Shown here piece by piece: positions 48,062 through 55,897 of a stretch of DNA of 64,000 nucleotides. Within the stretch, counting starts at the first letter, position 1. Every line of letters begins with the position of its first letter. The position numbers and the translations under genes were made by a program. The stretch is taken from contig NZ_JANUCS010000008.1 of the NCBI RefSeq assembly GCF_024808815.1, positions 18,873 to 82,872 of the forward strand. The letters run 5' to 3'. The stretch is from Methanosalsum natronophilum (lineage in GTDB: Archaea; Halobacteriota; Methanosarcinia; Methanosarcinales; Methanosarcinaceae). The notes beneath the pieces are model-generated. The model saw nothing but the letters and a program-made list of their open reading frames with translations. It was not told where the DNA came from and ran no database searches.

Positions 48062-48175
48062 ATTGATACCACCACTTTTTGATGTCAGATTTATGTTTTT
48101 ATTTCTTTTTTTGTTGAAACCGTTAGCTTCCTCTCGATTTAATCAAAAATTTGCCATATTTCTAATTATATTATA

Positions 48176-48220
48176 TTATGCCTCAAACAATTTTGCCGGT
48201 CGACCACCACCCAGAAACAT
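48176..48220 (-). other. 14-codon mini-frame in a less A/T-rich block
   Basis: ATG 48220 follows AGAAGG at normal spacing and reads MFLGGGRPAKLFEA before a stop. The surrounding block (about 48190-48245) is clearly less A/T-rich than its flanks. It could be a leader peptide upstream of the ATPase gene, part of a structured RNA, or the remnant of a longer gene's end. Confidence 0.3.
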
Positions 48221-48240
48221 ATAAGCCTTCTAAGTGGGGG

Positions 48241-48290
48241 TTAGATAGTGATTTTTCAACAAAGAACTTTATTTTAAAACCACTATCTAA
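48241..48290. repeat. 10-bp perfect inverted repeat with 30-bp spacer
   Basis: TTAGATAGTG (48241-48250) and CACTATCTAA (48281-48290) are exact reverse complements. They lie in a 439-bp gap between the ATPase gene and the 196-residue gene, just downstream (in the leftward sense) of a TATA-like ATAATATATAG. The site could be an operator or an origin structure. Confidence 0.7.
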
Positions 48291-48500
48291 GCTATAATAT
48301 ATAGTTTATAGTATAAAAAGTTAATTTTTTTATAACCAATAGTTATTAAAATTTAAAAAAAAGCTTTTTAGCTATGCGTTTTTGTGTGTTTTCTATATGG
48401 TTACCTTGAGGGCTTGATGCCGAATATATTTTTATACGCACAGTTAAATATTTATTTCACACATATTTGCAAAAATTGTTAGTTCATAACCCGACAACAT

Positions 48501-49091
48501 TCACCTCCCAGTTATCTTTAAAAGTTTTTCATCTAACAACGGTTTTATTAAATTTAAATTTAAAATCCGCAAACGTTTTTGCTTCTTTGCAGATTCGAAA
48601 CTCTTAGCCAAATCTGTATCAAGCTCATTTACTGGAATAGTAAAATCAAGTTTTGTCCGCCAACCCCAAATCCAAAGAGGGTCCATACCAGTAATAGTGT
48701 TTGATAAACCATATTTCAATCCTTTATATTGTTTATATATCTCAAACACATTCGCTTTCCCTGTTTTTACCTCGTGAATAATTCTTTTTTGAATAGGTGG
48801 TTGAATAGTGTTTTCTGAATCAAAGCTCTTTTTTTCAAGGACCCAAACAACATCGCAGATTTTATGGTTTATAAAATCATTATTTCTTTTAGCAAAGTAT
48901 AAGGCCCTTCCAATATGGCTTTTTAAATCATATTCTTGTCGAGATTCAACAATGGTATATTTCTTCAAAGCTGTTGTTGGATATGCAACTAAAAATTCAC
49001 CAAATACTTTATGGCAATCATACAAAATTGCAGCCTTGAATAGTTCATGAAGGTATGGATCGGAAGTATTACTGGGAATCAACCAGTTCAC
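48501..49091 (-). CDS. PD-(D/E)XK nuclease-like protein of the element
   Basis: The 196-residue protein has a KICDVVWVLEKK strand and, 40 residues later, RIIHEVKTGKANVFEIYKQYKGL. The order Asp, then E-x-K followed by a helix, is the catalytic core of PD-(D/E)XK nucleases such as Holliday junction resolvases. Fold and function are inferred from these motifs only. Translation starts at GTG 49091 or TTG 49082; the second is better spaced from GGGGGTGA. It overlaps the preceding winged-helix gene. Confidence 0.55.
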   Translation of the reverse strand: MNWLIPSNTSDPYLHELFKAAILYDCHKVFGEFLVAYPTTALKKYTIVESRQEYDLKSHIGRALYFAKRNNDFINHKICDVVWVLEKKSFDSENTIQPPIQKRIIHEVKTGKANVFEIYKQYKGLKYGLSNTITGMDPLWIWGWRTKLDFTIPVNELDTDLAKSFESAKKQKRLRILNLNLIKPLLDEKLLKITGR

Positions 49092-49386
49092 CCCCTCGAA
49101 GCCAATCTTCGCTTAAAGTTATCCTGGGGGATCTACCAACAGACCTATCACTTACAACCACCCCTTCAGCTTCCAATTTATCTAATGCTCGGGATAAGGT
49201 TCTTCGACATATCCCAAAAGATTCCAGTTCTTTTTTACTTAATTTAAGGTCCTTTGTAGATTTCTTAACCCTAGAAACATACCAAACACAAACAAACAAC
49301 CTAAAAGAAGTACAAGGAAGCTTTGCCAGTTTTTCAATATATCTTTTTGGAATATTTGGAACAAAAGGTTCTTTTTGGGTGCCCAT
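49069..49386 (-). CDS. winged helix-turn-helix protein of the element
   Basis: The 105 residues form a wHTH: FRLFVCVWYVSRVKKSTKDLKLSKKELESFGICRRTLSRALDKLEAEGVVVSDRSVGRSPRITL. The pattern matches replication-initiation-associated or regulatory wHTH proteins. It lies about 130 bases downstream of the iteron array, so it is a natural candidate for the protein that binds those repeats, which is inference. ATG 49386 is preferred over the ATG two codons upstream. Confidence 0.7.
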   Translation of the reverse strand: MGTQKEPFVPNIPKRYIEKLAKLPCTSFRLFVCVWYVSRVKKSTKDLKLSKKELESFGICRRTLSRALDKLEAEGVVVSDRSVGRSPRITLSEDWLRGGELVDSQ

Positions 49387-49520
49387 TATCAACCCCTCCA
49401 GTTAGAACCTATTCCAATATATCCCGTATATCTATACAATCCAGAAGTGTATTGTAATATATTATTATAATATATCCAAAAGATAAATAGAATATATAAT
49501 ATACAATATATTAGACGGGT

Positions 49521-49634
49521 AGGACAAAGTTGTATAGGTAAAAGGACAAAGTTGTATAGGTAAAAGGACAAAGTTGTATAGGTACTTAGGACAAAGTTGT
49601 ATAGGTACTTAGGACAAAGTTGTATAGGTGTAAA
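49521..49634. repeat. five tandem 22-24 bp iteron-like repeats
   Basis: GGACAAAGTTGTATAGGTA is repeated five times, with units beginning at 49521, 49543, 49565, 49588 and 49611 and only the last 3-5 bases varying (AAA, CTT or GTAAA). A sixth, broken copy follows at 49635 at the end of the polymerase gene. The period is about two turns of the helix. It lies between the polymerase and the wHTH gene, which fits a replication origin or an operator. Confidence 0.93.
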
Positions 49635-49645
49635 AGGGAAAGTTG

Positions 49646-51361
49646 TCATTTCTTTCCCTCCAAGTTATCTAAAATTCTATTTACTTTATCCCAGGTATCT
49701 CTTCCTCTAGGGTCCATGTATCTATCTGGAAATGAAATAAGATCAACATCGGTTTTTACCCTATTACCAGAACCTAAAACAACCTCACTAGCATCTTCCA
49801 TTAACTTTTGAGCAAAAGGAATAATCTCGTCAACCTCACTTGTATAGCACTCAACAAGTAGAGCATCATGAACCGGAGCAATTACTTTTATCCCCTCCTG
49901 CCTTAAGAAAATGGTAGCTATCCTTAAAATTTCAGCGCCGGCTGCTTGCATTGGCCAGTTTTTTATGGTATCCTCTTTTGAATTTATACCAATAGTTCGG
50001 CATGTCCAACCAAAACAAGTTTGCATTTTTTTTGAGAGAAGTGCAACGTTGAAATATTGCTCACTCCAATTCCAGTATTTTGCAAAAACTCTTCTGTGGT
50101 GCCTAAGTAATTCTTTAGCATGTGCGGGTGTTTTTCCTAGCCTCATAGCTAATGAATGGGATTTCATTCCATACTGGACTCCCAAAGTACAAGCTTTAAA
50201 GGCATCTCTAACTTCTTTGTGGGTTTCTTTTGTTGCTTCTTTTGGAGCTGCGCCGGCATATTTAGCAAGTGCAAGGTAAGGATCCCCAGAAGTATATGCT
50301 TCTTTCATTTTTTCGTCGTTTGACAGAGCTGCTGCAATAGCGAATTCTTGTTGCGAATAATCAATATACGCAAGCGTTTTTTCTGGTTCCGGTTTTATTA
50401 ACCCTCTGAGCCAAACAGCAGGCCCAAAAATAAAGTTTGCATTACTGGGTGTATTTCTTCCAGTTTTTGTTCCAAAAGGCGAAAGCATACATCTATTTCT
50501 TCCGTCAGAACCAACAGCCAACTTATTTAATTTCAATTGACCAAGAATATATCGAAGATCTCTTAAACTTTGAAGTTCGGGGTATTTTTTAACCATATCC
50601 TTGAAAGTATCATCATCGGTTCTTAGCTTTCCAGTTTCAGTTCGTGGCCAGTTAATACCTCTTTTTGCAAGATAATCTTCAAACCTATCAAGTTTAAAAG
50701 TTGTACCTTCATAAATACCAAATTCCTTGTCAGTTTCAGTTATGAGCTCCATTTTTAAATTTTCAAAGTTGTTTTGAAGTTTCTTGTAAAAATTGATATC
50801 TATTGGTATACCAAAATATTCCATTTCAGCAACTGCAACCATATACATACCCCGCAATAAAGCCAAATCTTGATTTAATTCAGGCTTCATTGCTTTGTAT
50901 AACTCAACAGTTGCTTCAACATCGGAAGCACAATATTCCAAGATATTTTGTTTTTCTTCATCGGTATATGGTGGACCTTCAAGAATTCTATCTCTCATAC
51001 CATCTTTATAAACATCTGATACTGATTGTATTCCAAACGTACTGCATGCAGCTAAAAGACCTCTTCTAATTCCTGGTATGCCATTAGTAATTGTTCTAAA
51101 TTCTGCATATAGATCAATTACGTTTTGTGGTAAATCCCAATTTAAATTTAAGTGGCAACGCCATTCTGCACTTGAATAATATGCAACCAATAATGTATTT
51201 TCATTAACTGGGAATGGAGGATTTTTTGGTTTATCCTCCAACCATTGTTTAACAGTTTTACCAGTTTCAACACATTGAGCAACAACACAAATTGGTTCTT
51301 GCCTTTCCCCCTTTGGTGCCAGAAATTCAAAGTCAACAACCCAAGTTTCATTAAACTTCAT
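49646..51361 (-). CDS. family A DNA polymerase with 3'-5' exonuclease domain
   Basis: The C-terminal domain has all three family A motifs: motif A YIDYSQQEF with Asp334, motif B RDAFKACTLGVQYG with R385, K389 and Y397, and motif C VHDALLVE with H498 and D499. The N-terminal third has VVDFEF (D10, E12) and YCASDVEA (Y143, D147), so proofreading looks intact. There is no 5' nuclease domain, giving 571 residues. The FGTKTGRNTPSN and FIFGPAVWLRGLIKP segments recall a polymerase group found mainly in bacterial genomes and phages. It starts one base into the stop of the 188-residue gene. Confidence 0.94.
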   Translation of the reverse strand: MKFNETWVVDFEFLAPKGERQEPICVVAQCVETGKTVKQWLEDKPKNPPFPVNENTLLVAYYSSAEWRCHLNLNWDLPQNVIDLYAEFRTITNGIPGIRRGLLAACSTFGIQSVSDVYKDGMRDRILEGPPYTDEEKQNILEYCASDVEATVELYKAMKPELNQDLALLRGMYMVAVAEMEYFGIPIDINFYKKLQNNFENLKMELITETDKEFGIYEGTTFKLDRFEDYLAKRGINWPRTETGKLRTDDDTFKDMVKKYPELQSLRDLRYILGQLKLNKLAVGSDGRNRCMLSPFGTKTGRNTPSNANFIFGPAVWLRGLIKPEPEKTLAYIDYSQQEFAIAAALSNDEKMKEAYTSGDPYLALAKYAGAAPKEATKETHKEVRDAFKACTLGVQYGMKSHSLAMRLGKTPAHAKELLRHHRRVFAKYWNWSEQYFNVALLSKKMQTCFGWTCRTIGINSKEDTIKNWPMQAAGAEILRIATIFLRQEGIKVIAPVHDALLVECYTSEVDEIIPFAQKLMEDASEVVLGSGNRVKTDVDLISFPDRYMDPRGRDTWDKVNRILDNLEGKK

Positions 51362-51927
51362 TAAACTTCACCCCTTAACTTTTTCAAAACTGGGTGGTCA
51401 GAAGAGTCGATTAACTTATCTTTAAAAGCTAGGTTCAAAGCATCATTGAATGTTTTTGGCTCTTCGGGCCAAATAGGTTCATCTAATTTTGCTAAAGGTT
51501 CGTGTCTTTCATAGGTTCCAATAGATCTGTTTGCAACAATTTTAATCCATTTTGTTTTAGCAATTTCGTAAGCTTCCAGTCTGGAACGATTGTATTCGTT
51601 ATGTTTTCCGTCTGCATCTGGAAGAGCCACTTCAGAAATTAATAAAATATTTGTTGAATATGTTATTGCTGTATAAATTCTAACTTTTTTCAACAAGCCT
51701 AAAGCTTCCAATTCGGGTGCAAACTCTGGCAAAACTAAATATTTTTCATCATCACCATCATTTAGGTCAACTAGAAGTGTATCTATTTGCCAGTCAGGAT
51801 CGTCTCGAATTTGAAAGAATTCTGTTTTGTTTGGTTTTCTAACTGGAATCTTTGTGATTATTTTTTTAGTTGCAAAGTTTTGGTCGAAACTTGCATCTAA
51901 CTTGATATCTTCAAAATTAAAAGGCAT
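51361..51927 (-). CDS. 188-residue partner protein of the family A polymerase
   Basis: The protein lacks a named domain but shows ATKKIITKIPVRKPNKTEFFQIR, RLEAYEIAKTKWIKIVANRSIGTYE and a C-terminal FKDKLIDSSDHPVLKKLRGEV. I recall the same pattern in bacterial proteins encoded next to polymerases of this kind, where the pair may act together in replication. The frame could start at TTG 51942, but ATG 51927 follows GGAGGTG. Its stop overlaps the polymerase start (TAATG). Confidence 0.7.
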   Translation of the reverse strand: MPFNFEDIKLDASFDQNFATKKIITKIPVRKPNKTEFFQIRDDPDWQIDTLLVDLNDGDDEKYLVLPEFAPELEALGLLKKVRIYTAITYSTNILLISEVALPDADGKHNEYNRSRLEAYEIAKTKWIKIVANRSIGTYERHEPLAKLDEPIWPEEPKTFNDALNLAFKDKLIDSSDHPVLKKLRGEV

Positions 51928-52121
51928 TAAATGCACCTCCAAGGCAACTTAACCCAAGAAACAACGTCTTTTGTTTCTCTTTCTAAAATTAGGTCGTCTA
52001 CAAGTGAATTGTATTTTTTCAAAATATAGGTATCATTTTTATACTTGGAATGCATATTTCTATATGCACACAAGTTTTTTCCAAGGCCTTTTGCCGAGGC
52101 CTGAACTCTTTTTTCACCCAT
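51927..52121 (-). CDS. 64-residue basic protein of the polymerase operon
   Basis: The sequence is Lys- and Arg-rich with one predicted helix (LKKYNSLVDDLILERETKDVV), and no family is recognised. ATG 52121 follows GGGAG. Its last codons form the ribosome site and start of the 188-residue gene, so the order suggests coupled translation. Confidence 0.6.
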   Translation of the reverse strand: MGEKRVQASAKGLGKNLCAYRNMHSKYKNDTYILKKYNSLVDDLILERETKDVVSWVKLPWRCI

Positions 52122-52284
52122 TTGTTAACTCCCCCTCTGCGAGTTCTTCAACAGTTTCCATTAAAGCCCTTTCAAAAGGTGAGCCAAATTTTTTCAAATA
52201 CGATACACTTTCTTCTTTTTCTTCCAAAAACTTAAAAGCCCAAACTTGCAAATCCTTTTTATTAGTTGTGTTATTCTGTAACAT
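52114..52284 (-). CDS. 56-residue acidic protein of the polymerase operon
   Basis: ATG 52284 follows TTTGGAGGAAAC; an ATG five codons upstream is less well placed. The product is one or two helices (DLQVWAFKFLEEKEESVSYLKKF, ALMETVEELAEG). It ends eight bases into the next gene. No family recognised. Confidence 0.6.
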   Translation of the reverse strand: MLQNNTTNKKDLQVWAFKFLEEKEESVSYLKKFGSPFERALMETVEELAEGELTNG

Positions 52285-52304
52285 GCTAGTTTCCTCCAAA
52301 GGAT

Positions 52305-52496
52305 CTAGTTTTCATCGGTAGCAGGCTTAGGTTTGCGGCCATCGTCTGTTGCCGGTGAAATAATCAATTTGTTGTTTTCCATCGATACATTGAAAGGTTG
52401 ACCCTTTTCAAATCCCCAAAGCCTGATTAAGTGTACAGGCACACCCAACCAGTATTGGCCTTTGTTGTTTTTTTGTAATTTTCTTATTTCAGGCAT
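52305..52496 (-). CDS. AbrB/SpoVT-like swapped-hairpin DNA-binding protein
   Basis: The pattern IRKLQKNNKGQYWLGVPVHLIRLWGFEKGQPFNVSMENNKLIISP is the AbrB-type fold, as in archaeal plasmid and virus regulators. ATG 52496 follows GAGGT at seven bases; the first ATG at 52502 is too close. It is the first gene of the leftward polymerase operon and probably regulates it. Confidence 0.82.
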   Translation of the reverse strand: MPEIRKLQKNNKGQYWLGVPVHLIRLWGFEKGQPFNVSMENNKLIISPATDDGRKPKPATDEN

Positions 52497-52502
52497 GTTC
52501 AT

Positions 52503-52579
52503 ACCTCGATAACTATATATGGTAGAAATATTATAAATAATACTAACAGATAGTACTAAAAAATATTCAAGGTGTTAGT
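52503..52579. promoter_or_regulatory. divergent promoter and operator region
   Basis: The AbrB-like gene (left) and the 246-residue regulator (right) share this gap. ATACTAAC at 52540-52547 is inverted as GTTAGTAT at 52574-52581, the second overlapping the right start codon. TAGTACTA at 52551-52558 is a perfect palindrome. ATTATAAATAATA at 52530-52542 can serve as a TATA box in either direction. The layout suggests a regulatory switch. Confidence 0.6.
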
Positions 52580-53320
52580 ATGGTAAATTTATCAAATAAA
52601 CAAAAAAGAAAACAAAGCCTAGATATAGTTTTAAAATACGTTCCAAGCTTTGAAGAAGGGCCTCTAGGCTTTACAGATATTTATAAACGTATAATCAAGT
52701 ACGAGACAAAAAAAATGAGTAAAACCACCTTACATAATGCACTTCAAAGTTTAATACATTTAGATCATGTGCTTTCTTTACCTCAAACCGAAGGTGGTAG
52801 AGGTAGAAAGGGGTTTGTTTATGCTCGCTCTTCTTCTTTAAAGTCTAAAGAACGTTATTTAGCATTTTGGAAAAAAGGGGTTAATGATATAGATTCTAAA
52901 AAATCTTCCCAAAGAAGAAATACAGAAATAGCCTTTCTTTTGTCTGGTGCTGTTCATACAGATATATTGAAACCACTTATAAGTGAACTTGTCCGATATA
53001 CAAACTACAAGGGAAACAAAGAGGAATCAAAAAAAAGGTTACATACCTATTTAGAGCTTGGTTTATTACCTTACATCGAAATGCTTGCAAAGTACTTAGA
53101 AGACATTCCCATCACACCAGAAAGCGAAAAGAAGTTTTGGCAACATTGGAACAGTTTCCCTGAATATATGAATGAAGTACTAAACCCTGAAGCTTTAACG
53201 CCTAATGCACTAAAAGAATATGAAGATTGGTGGGAAGAGGAACAAAGGATTTTTGAACTGTCTGAGAAAGACTATCCAGATACACCGGAAGAATCAATCG
53301 AAGATTGGGATATTTCTTAA
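52580..53320 (+). CDS. predicted DNA-binding regulator of the element
   Basis: The first 90 residues look like a winged helix (GFTDIYKRIIKYETKKMSKTTLHNALQSLIHLDHVLSLPQTEGGRGRKGFVYA). The rest is helical with acidic C-terminal DTPEESIEDWDIS, no known family. AAGGTG precedes the ATG, which overlaps half an inverted repeat, so autoregulation is plausible. It is the only rightward gene of the element apart from the integrase and lies at the right edge. Confidence 0.6.
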   Translation: MVNLSNKQKRKQSLDIVLKYVPSFEEGPLGFTDIYKRIIKYETKKMSKTTLHNALQSLIHLDHVLSLPQTEGGRGRKGFVYARSSSLKSKERYLAFWKKGVNDIDSKKSSQRRNTEIAFLLSGAVHTDILKPLISELVRYTNYKGNKEESKKRLHTYLELGLLPYIEMLAKYLEDIPITPESEKKFWQHWNSFPEYMNEVLNPEALTPNALKEYEDWWEEEQRIFELSEKDYPDTPEESIEDWDIS

Positions 53321-53356
53321 AAACATATATATAGATTTAGTAAATATAGTATATTT

Positions 53357-53401
53357 TAATAACTACACAAAACAGTTGGCTATTAGAATAATAACTACAT
53401 A
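53357..53401. repeat. right-edge repeats around the candidate attachment core
   Basis: AATAACTACA occurs at 53358 and again at 53390, 32 bases apart. TAATAACTACACA at 53357-53369 is the exact complement of TGTGTAGTTATTA at 43715-43727, beside the integrase. The second TATTAGAATA lies between the two copies at 53381-53390. These could be integrase arm sites around a core. Confidence 0.5.
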
Positions 53402-53494
53402 AAATAATACAAGCTATAATCAGAAGTAGAAGAAAAATCTACAACATTTTTTAGGAGCAATTAAAATAAAAGGTTTGAAGATATAGACATATTT

Positions 53495-54073
53495 TTAATG
53501 TCTATATTTGATAAGAGCTAGTCCAAATACAGCTAGAATAAGTATTAACACATAGGCTCCAGGCATAGGTATTGTGGGGATTTCACTCTTGGCATAAATT
53601 GTTTCTAGTTCCCCAGGACCTGATATGTTCCATTGAGCGGTGTTCTCTGATACTACATCGGCATTAGTTTCTACTATTGGCCCAGGCATTTCTAAATTGT
53701 AAGTTAGTGTGAAACCGGAATACATTTGTAGCCTATCACTTGCAAGTTTATCTTCAAAAACCAGGTAACCATTTTCGACTCTAGAAGTAACTTCGATTAT
53801 TTCAGGATCAGCATTATCAAATTCCATAATTACAGTGACTGTTCCTTCTTCCCAGGTTTCGCTATAAGTACCACCCATTCGCTCGACTTCTTGTTCTAAT
53901 GGTTCTTCTTCATTAATTAAGTCATAAGTTATACTATCCATTTCTAACTTAATATCATAGTGATTTATATTTCCATCTCTGTCAATTTTTGAATCTATGG
54001 TCATATCAACACAGCCACTAAGTAAAAGGACTGTAGATAGAACTAATATGAGTAAAACAATTTTCGATTTCAT
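53495..54073 (-). CDS. surface lipoprotein with C-terminal membrane anchor
   Basis: The signal ends in LLSGC, then a beta-rich domain of the LppM kind (MTIDSKIDRDGNINHYDIKLEMD, YSGFTLTYNLEMPGP). The tail PTIPMPGAYVLILILAVFGLALIKYRH is a proline-rich hinge plus a hydrophobic segment and basic end, like archaeal C-terminal sorting signals. Lipid and membrane anchors in one protein suggest both ends are held at the surface. It is the first chromosomal gene right of the element. Confidence 0.7.
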   Translation of the reverse strand: MKSKIVLLILVLSTVLLLSGCVDMTIDSKIDRDGNINHYDIKLEMDSITYDLINEEEPLEQEVERMGGTYSETWEEGTVTVIMEFDNADPEIIEVTSRVENGYLVFEDKLASDRLQMYSGFTLTYNLEMPGPIVETNADVVSENTAQWNISGPGELETIYAKSEIPTIPMPGAYVLILILAVFGLALIKYRH

Positions 54074-54462
54074 TTAATGCCTCAACTATTAAAAAATATT
54101 ATTATATTTATATAAACGTAACTGTGTTATATATAACTTTTCGGAGGCTTTTCAGTTTAGGATTAATACCTTTAGGATTGAATATATCAATCAATTTCAC
54201 ATTATCTTTTGAGAATTTATGGTAATCTGGCTTTTGGCTTGAACATAGGGCTGAAGTATGAATATACTATAATCTATTGGTTATTAAAATTTCAACTACA
54301 GTAAATCTATAAAAAATAATCTTATATTGTAGCAACGATTTTTTAATGAATTTTCTAACAGATTTTTTAGGGTTTAATTTTATAATCAAAACCTTCTTAT
54401 ACAAAAACTATAAATAATATTAAACCGGTAATAGGTTACTGTTTACCTGATAGGTGAAATAT
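54074..54462. other. divergent promoter region before amt
   Basis: The 389 bases lie between a leftward lipoprotein gene and amt and carry both promoters. AACTATAAATAATATTAAA at about 54407-54425 is a good TATA-box candidate for amt, some 40 to 55 bases before the start. Operators for nitrogen control (NrpR type GGAA-N6-TTCC) were looked for by eye and not found. Confidence 0.4.
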
Positions 54463-55896
54463 ATGATAGATAACTTAAACACAAAAAAAGTATCTTACCT
54501 TAGAACAGTTCTGATCACTGCACTTGTTCTATGTTTTGTTTTTGTAGCTCCAGTATCTGCAGCTAACATTGATGAAACAGCAGAATCGATTGCAAATCTG
54601 GAAACAGCTTTAACTTTTGTATGGCTTATCTTAGCAGGAGCTATTGTATTTTTTATGCACGCAGGTTTCTCATTATTGGAATCTGGACTTACAAGGACTA
54701 AAAATACTGCTAATATCTTAATGAAAAATCTGATCACCATTTCACTTGGCGTTATTATATACTGGATTATAGGTTGGGGAATAATGTATGGTGCTTCAGC
54801 TTCAGGTCTTGTTGGAACTGATCAGTTCTTGTTATCTGGTGCTGATAACTCTTTATGGAATGAGTGGTGGTTCCAAATGGTATTTGCAGCAACTGCTGCA
54901 ACTATAGTATCAGGTGCTTTGGCTGAAAGAACGTCTTTAAAAGCTTATATAGCATTTACAATTGTAATGGTAGCTTTGATTTATCCTATACATGGTCACT
55001 GGGTATGGGGTGATGAACAGTTATCTTTATTGTCAGGATCTGAAAGCCCCATAGTAACTTTAATAGGTGCTGCATTACATGACTTTGCAGGTTCAGGAGT
55101 TGTACACTCTATCGGCGGTTATGCTGCTTTAGCAGGTGCAATTGTGGTGGGTGCTCGTATTGGAAAGTTCAAGAACGGTGTTCCACAAGTGATACCTGGT
55201 CACAGTCTTACTTTTGCTTTCTTAGGTACATTAATACTTGCTTTTGGCTGGATAGGGTTTAATGGTGGTAGTACATTAGATGGAAATGATGCATACATGA
55301 ACTTGGTCATAGTGAACACGTTCTTGTCTGCAGCTGCTGGAGCTTTGACAGTATTATTGATCACCTGGAAAAAGGTAGGTAAACCCGACCCGTCATTAAC
55401 AGCAAATGGGTTACTTGCAGGCCTTGTTTCTATAACTGCTCCATGTGGCTCAGTAGAGAATTGGGCAGCTATAGTTATAGGAATTGTTGGTGGTATTATT
55501 CTATATTCAGGAGTTATGTTTAATGAAAATGTTCTTAAGGTCGATGATCCTGTAGGTGCAATCGCCGTACATGGGTATGCTGGGAGCTGGGGATTGTTGT
55601 CTGTAGGGATATTTTCTGTAGGTATAGGTAATGGAATTCTTGTGGATGCAGTATATGCAGCAGAAGGTGCAGGATTGATATATGGTGGTATTAATCAGTT
55701 TATAATTCAAATGGTTGGTGTCCTGTTTACAATAATATGGGCTTTTGGTGTATCATATTTGGTTTTTAAGTTAATTGATGCTACTATAGGCATGAGAGTT
55801 TCGGAAACTGAAGAGATTATTGGGTTGGATATATGTGAACATGGAGTGCAAGCTTACCCTGAATATATTTTAGAAGATGGAGAAATAGGTGACTGA
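54463..55896 (+). CDS. amt: ammonium transporter
   Basis: The 477-residue protein has a signal peptide and eleven membrane helices. Conserved features are the twin histidines in ALHDFAGSGVVHSIGG and IAVHGYAGSWGLLSVG, and the entry Phe-containing segments. AGGTGAAAT precedes ATG 54463, an earlier GTG being overlapped by that site. It ends near the glnK start, and the two are surely cotranscribed, as PII gates Amt. Confidence 0.95.
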   Translation: MIDNLNTKKVSYLRTVLITALVLCFVFVAPVSAANIDETAESIANLETALTFVWLILAGAIVFFMHAGFSLLESGLTRTKNTANILMKNLITISLGVIIYWIIGWGIMYGASASGLVGTDQFLLSGADNSLWNEWWFQMVFAATAATIVSGALAERTSLKAYIAFTIVMVALIYPIHGHWVWGDEQLSLLSGSESPIVTLIGAALHDFAGSGVVHSIGGYAALAGAIVVGARIGKFKNGVPQVIPGHSLTFAFLGTLILAFGWIGFNGGSTLDGNDAYMNLVIVNTFLSAAAGALTVLLITWKKVGKPDPSLTANGLLAGLVSITAPCGSVENWAAIVIGIVGGIILYSGVMFNENVLKVDDPVGAIAVHGYAGSWGLLSVGIFSVGIGNGILVDAVYAAEGAGLIYGGINQFIIQMVGVLFTIIWAFGVSYLVFKLIDATIGMRVSETEEIIGLDICEHGVQAYPEYILEDGEIGD

Positions 55897-55897
55897 G

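Larger units (their letters stand above)
43691..53390. mobile_element. integrated plasmid or virus-like element with a family A DNA polymerase
   Basis: A 9.7-kb block between a tungstate transporter and a lipoprotein gene has the make-up of a self-replicating mobile element. It has a tyrosine integrase at one edge, a serine recombinase, a DNA polymerase, iteron-like repeats, an ATPase, divergent regulators and many tiny overlapping genes. A 10-bp direct repeat TATTAGAATA marks both proposed edges. No capsid, spike or portal gene was recognised, so plasmid or virus cannot be decided. The boundaries are a proposal based on gene content and this short repeat. Confidence 0.8.

Noticed and set aside
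49389..49649. 86-codon minus-strand frame through the iterons
   Set aside because: It is only the translation of the tandem repeats (repeating YNFVL and PIQLCP), with no independent gene features.
49521..49650. CRISPR array
   Set aside because: Repeats follow one another with no unique spacers, and no cas genes are near. They are tandem iteron-like units.
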